From the NCBI RefSeq assembly GCF_029946145.1, contig NZ_JAQSDY010000005.1:1-64000 (forward strand): a stretch of DNA of 64,000 bases, given 5' to 3'. Position 1 is the stretch's first letter. Every line of letters begins with the position of its first letter. Of this stretch, positions 61,619 through 64,000 are shown in pieces. Source of the DNA: Brevundimonas sp. (GTDB lineage Bacteria > Pseudomonadota > Alphaproteobacteria > Caulobacterales > Caulobacteraceae). Under the pieces are notes generated by a model that was given only the letters and a program-made list of their open reading frames with translations, was not told where the DNA came from and made no database searches. A program made the position numbers and the translations under genes.

Positions 61619-62359
61619 ATGCGTACCGCCGTGATCCTGACCGCCGCCCTTTCATCCCTGGCCCTGGGAGCCTGCTCGACCGCCGTGGAGACGGTCATGG
61701 GACCCCAGCTGGCTCCGATCGGCTATCCCTCGGCGCTGGTCCCTACGGACCAGATCATCATGGCGTCCGCCGCCCAGCAGCAGGCTGATCGCGCCGCCAG
61801 CGCCAACAGCCTGTGGCGCACCGGAGCCCGCACCTTCTTCGGCGACCAGCGCGCCCGCAGCATCGGCGACATTCTGACGGTCAACATCGACATCGACGAC
61901 CGCGCCCAGACCCAGAATTCGACCCAGCGGTCGCGGTCCAACGACATCTCGGGCGGCATCACGAACTTCTTCGGGCTGGAGAACAGCCTGGGCCGCGCCT
62001 TCCCGGGCGGGTTCGACCCGCAGAACCTTGTGGGACTTGAAGGCGGGTCCAACGCCAGCGGCACGGGCTCGGTCAATCGGTCGGAGAAGGTCAGCCTGAC
62101 CATCGCCGCCGTGGTCACGGGGGTCATGGCCAACGGCAATCTGGTGATCCAGGGCCGGCAGGAGGTGCGCACCAACCGCGAGGTGCGCGAACTGACCGTC
62201 GCCGGCATCGTGCGGCCCGAGGACATCAGCTCGGGCAACACCATCGCCCACACCCAGATCGCCGAAGCCCGCATCAGCTACGGCGGCCGCGGCGACATCA
62301 GCCGGGTCCAGGCCACGCCGGCCGCCCAGAGCCTGGTGGAGCGGTTCAGCCCGTTCTGA
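61619..62359 (+). CDS. flgH: Flagellar L-ring lipoprotein FlgH
   Basis: The 246-residue lipoprotein has lipobox LGAC (residues 16-19). FlgH blocks are SLWRTGARTFFGDQRARSIG, ILTVNIDIDDRAQTQNSTQR and VRPEDISSGNTIAHTQIAEA. It forms the outer-membrane L ring. It is 12 bp after flgA and is the last recognised flagellar gene here. Confidence 0.95.
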   Translation: MRTAVILTAALSSLALGACSTAVETVMGPQLAPIGYPSALVPTDQIIMASAAQQQADRAASANSLWRTGARTFFGDQRARSIGDILTVNIDIDDRAQTQNSTQRSRSNDISGGITNFFGLENSLGRAFPGGFDPQNLVGLEGGSNASGTGSVNRSEKVSLTIAAVVTGVMANGNLVIQGRQEVRTNREVRELTVAGIVRPEDISSGNTIAHTQIAEARISYGGRGDISRVQATPAAQSLVERFSPF

Positions 62360-62467
62360 AGCGGTCGATAATTTCGTCACAAGGCGAAAACTGCCGGGTC
62401 GCCGGGAAGCGGAGCCGTGAACCGTTAATGAAAATCAGCGTTTGGCTACCAGACGCGAGTGTTTTTC

Positions 62468-62938
62468 ATGTTGAAGTTCGCCATCCCTGCTATCGCCGGC
62501 CTCGGACTGATCGCTTTCGCCGCCCGGTCGCAGGCGACGGATCCGGACGTCCGGACGGGCGTCGCGCCGATGGGGTGGCACCTGAGCCATGAGGGCGATC
62601 TGGCCAAGCTGGCCTATGGTGTCGCGAACTCCGACCAGCTGGCGCTGATGATGACCTGCGAGCCGGGTGCGGCGCAGGCTGTGCTGTACGGCGATGTGAA
62701 ACCCGTCGGCCCCCGTGTGCGGAAAGCGTCGATGGACGGCGCCCCCATTGATCCGCTGGGCGGGAGCCTGGAGGACGAGATTCGGCTGCCGGTTGATGAT
62801 CCGTCCCTGAAGCAGCTGGCCCTGCGCGGCAAGTTGGCGGTCGAAGGCGACGCCGGCGCGTTCGAGCTCACCGCGACCCGCAACGAGCGCACACTGATCG
62901 ACAACTTCTTCGCCTATTGTGGAAACCGACAGGCCTGA
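62468..62938 (+). CDS. Exported hypothetical protein A (tandem family)
   Basis: From the ATG at 62468 the product has 156 residues. A signal peptide (MLKFAIPAIAGLGLIAFAAR) is followed by WHLSHEGDLAKLAYGVANSD, then QLALMMTCEPGAAQAVLYGD and a final FFAYCGNRQA. The pattern of aromatic start, LAYG..NSD, a mid Cys and a terminal FCG is shared with the genes at 62974 and 63413. The two cysteines (TCEPG and AYCGN) probably form a disulfide in the periplasm. Unknown function. A GTG at 62459 is an alternative start. Confidence 0.8.
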   Translation: MLKFAIPAIAGLGLIAFAARSQATDPDVRTGVAPMGWHLSHEGDLAKLAYGVANSDQLALMMTCEPGAAQAVLYGDVKPVGPRVRKASMDGAPIDPLGGSLEDEIRLPVDDPSLKQLALRGKLAVEGDAGAFELTATRNERTLIDNFFAYCGNRQA

Positions 62939-62973
62939 TCAAATCTGATCGAACTTACAGCGGGGGCTGAACC

Positions 62974-63399
62974 ATGCTCGCATTTCTGGCCGCCGCGTCC
63001 TTGGCCGTGCAGACTACGCCGCCCGCTCCCGCCTGGACGTGGACGCTTTACGCCGACACCGCGCCCGTTGTGCTGGCCAACGAAATTCCCGACACGGCCA
63101 ACCTGCGCGTCACCCTGGAGTGCGATCCCGGCTCCAGCGTGGCTCGTCTGACCCTTTACGGGGCCGCGATGACCGGGATGGCGCGGGTGACCGCCGGCGA
63201 GGCGGTGGCCATGGCCGAGGCTGAGCCGGCAAGGAGCGGCGGGACGAAGCTGGCCCTGCGAACCGACCATCCGGCGTTCGCGGCCTTTGCGGCGGGCGGA
63301 CGAATGACCCTGCTGGTCGGAGAGCAGAGCCGGCAGGTCGAAGTTCCCGCCGCCCACCTTGCAAAGCTGCGCCGTTTCTCGGAACTGTGTTCGGGCTGA
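62974..63399 (+). CDS. Exported hypothetical protein B (tandem family)
   Basis: The 141-residue precursor starts with a signal peptide (MLAFLAAASLAVQ). The mature part has WTWTLYADTAPVVLANEIPD, then NLRVTLECDPGSSVARLTLY, and ends LRRFSELCSG. Spacing of the aromatic start, the central Cys in a LECDPGSS segment and the terminal Cys is like that of its neighbours, so I take it as a diverged member. It is 35 bp after gene A. Unknown function. Confidence 0.78.
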   Translation: MLAFLAAASLAVQTTPPAPAWTWTLYADTAPVVLANEIPDTANLRVTLECDPGSSVARLTLYGAAMTGMARVTAGEAVAMAEAEPARSGGTKLALRTDHPAFAAFAAGGRMTLLVGEQSRQVEVPAAHLAKLRRFSELCSG

Positions 63400-63412
63400 A
63401 CCTGGAGCCGAT

Positions 63413-63916
63413 ATGCGCAGCCCAACAATCCTCGCCCTGGCCGTCCTGGCGCTGACCGCTTCGGCCTGCGCGACCGCCGCGCCGGATGCCTCCGCGTTGG
63501 CGGCGTCCAGCGGATCGCCGGCCCCGGTCGAAGGCTATGACTGGTTCTTCCAGGCCGACGATGACGTCGCCCGTCTCGCCTATGGTCTGGCCGAGAGCGA
63601 CGACCTGCGGCTGGGCCTGGATTGCAGGCGCGCATCCGGCCGGCTGTCCCTCGGCGGCGTGGCCTCTGACACGGCCAGGCCGGAGTTCCACATCGAATCC
63701 GGAGGCGAAACCGGACGCTTCCCCGCCCGGACCGAGCCGTCCCAGCTCCATGACGGCGTCCTCCTGAGCGCCGAAGCTCCCGCCAACGCTCCGGTGTTCC
63801 AGCGCTTCCGCCGGGTCGGCTGGCTGGCCCTGTGGCAGGACGGCGCCCGACAGGCCTATGCGCCGCATCCGGCGTCCGCCCCCAATATCGAGCGGTTCTT
63901 CGCCTTCTGCGGTTGA
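63413..63916 (+). CDS. Exported hypothetical lipoprotein C (tandem family)
   Basis: From the ATG at 63413 (GGAGCCG upstream) the product has 167 residues. A lipobox TASAC is at residues ~15-19. The mature protein has YDWFFQADDDVARLAYGLAE, then SDDLRLGLDCRRASGRLSLG, and a final IERFFAFCG. It is closest to gene A in motif order. It starts 13 bp after gene B, so A-B-C are probably one operon. Unknown function. Confidence 0.8.
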   Translation: MRSPTILALAVLALTASACATAAPDASALAASSGSPAPVEGYDWFFQADDDVARLAYGLAESDDLRLGLDCRRASGRLSLGGVASDTARPEFHIESGGETGRFPARTEPSQLHDGVLLSAEAPANAPVFQRFRRVGWLALWQDGARQAYAPHPASAPNIERFFAFCG

Positions 63917-63963
63917 CGCGGGACGCCGGCTCCGGTGCAGTCCCCCCACCTCGGGAGGACCTC

Positions 63964-64000
63964 ATGAAAACCGTCATCGCCGTCAGCACCATCGCCCTGC
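63964..64000 (+). CDS. Start of another exported protein (cut by the window edge)
   Basis: An ATG at 63964, preceded by GGGAGGACCTC, opens MKTVIAVSTIAL, the beginning of a signal peptide. The frame is open to the right edge. It may be a fourth member of the tandem set, but only 12 residues are visible. Confidence 0.55.
   Translation, partial: MKTVIAVSTIAL

Overview
The window is high-GC DNA from an alphaproteobacterium of the family Caulobacteraceae, most likely Brevundimonas or a close relative. This is inferred from gene content, not from a database search. The clues are a FlbT/FlaF/FlmG flagellin-control and glycosylation locus, sigma-54 and CtrA-like flagellar promoter sequences, alphaproteobacterial families (DUF1489, DUF2948, UPF0262, DUF6468), and a histidine tRNA without an encoded G-1 but with U72 and A73.

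Layout. 1-5.5 kb: the 5' end of tuf with tRNA-Tyr and tRNA-Gly, rlmB, a TerC/YjbE membrane protein, metG and a MATE transporter. 5.6-13.4 kb: a leucine-catabolism block (mccB, liuC, mccA) with two DUF3667 zinc-ribbon membrane proteins inserted between liuC and mccA. 13.4-17.2 kb: an ABM protein, DUF1489, a cNMP-binding patatin and a trans-aconitate methyltransferase whose 3' end overlaps the patatin, then tRNA-His. 17.2-20.7 kb: an M48 lipoprotein, the exbB-exbD-tonB operon and tRNA-Phe. 20.7-25.5 kb: housekeeping operons infA-maf-rng-yacG and murA-DUF2948-UPF0262, then tRNA-Thr. 25.6-31.3 kb: small exported proteins, msrB, an S41-like protease and pccA. 31.3-37.1 kb: a more accessory-looking stretch with a MgtC/SapB-DUF4010 protein, a cupin, a CYTH-CHAD protein and a solitary terminase large subunit. 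37.2-48.5 kb: a hybrid histidine kinase, a CASTOR/POLLUX-like channel, lipB, a FliN-like protein, tRNA-Leu, mgtE, a membrane-anchored GH24 lysozyme, isovaleryl-CoA dehydrogenase and exoD. 48.5-52.2 kb: flagellin, flaF, flbT and flmG. 52.2-56 kb: two small charged proteins, cysS, folE and a second exbD. 56-62.4 kb: divergent flagellar operons fliL-fliM-DUF6468-motE (minus) and flgF-flgG-flgA-flgH (plus). 62.4-64 kb: a tandem set of small exported proteins.

How the genes work together. IVD (liuA), the two MCC subunits and the methylglutaconyl-CoA hydratase cover the middle steps of leucine degradation, and PccA handles propionyl-CoA. FlmG probably glycosylates the flagellin, FlbT and FlaF set its synthesis, and the flgFGAH and fliLM operons build the rod, the rings and the switch. 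Several families of inverted-repeat elements lie between genes, and one copy has become part of the terminase reading frame.

The observations most worth following up are the solitary terminase with an N-terminal HTH-like region and an absorbed repeat element, the tandem exported-protein family after flgH, the two loci of 8-bp-unit inverted repeats, and the DUF3667 pair in the leucine operon.
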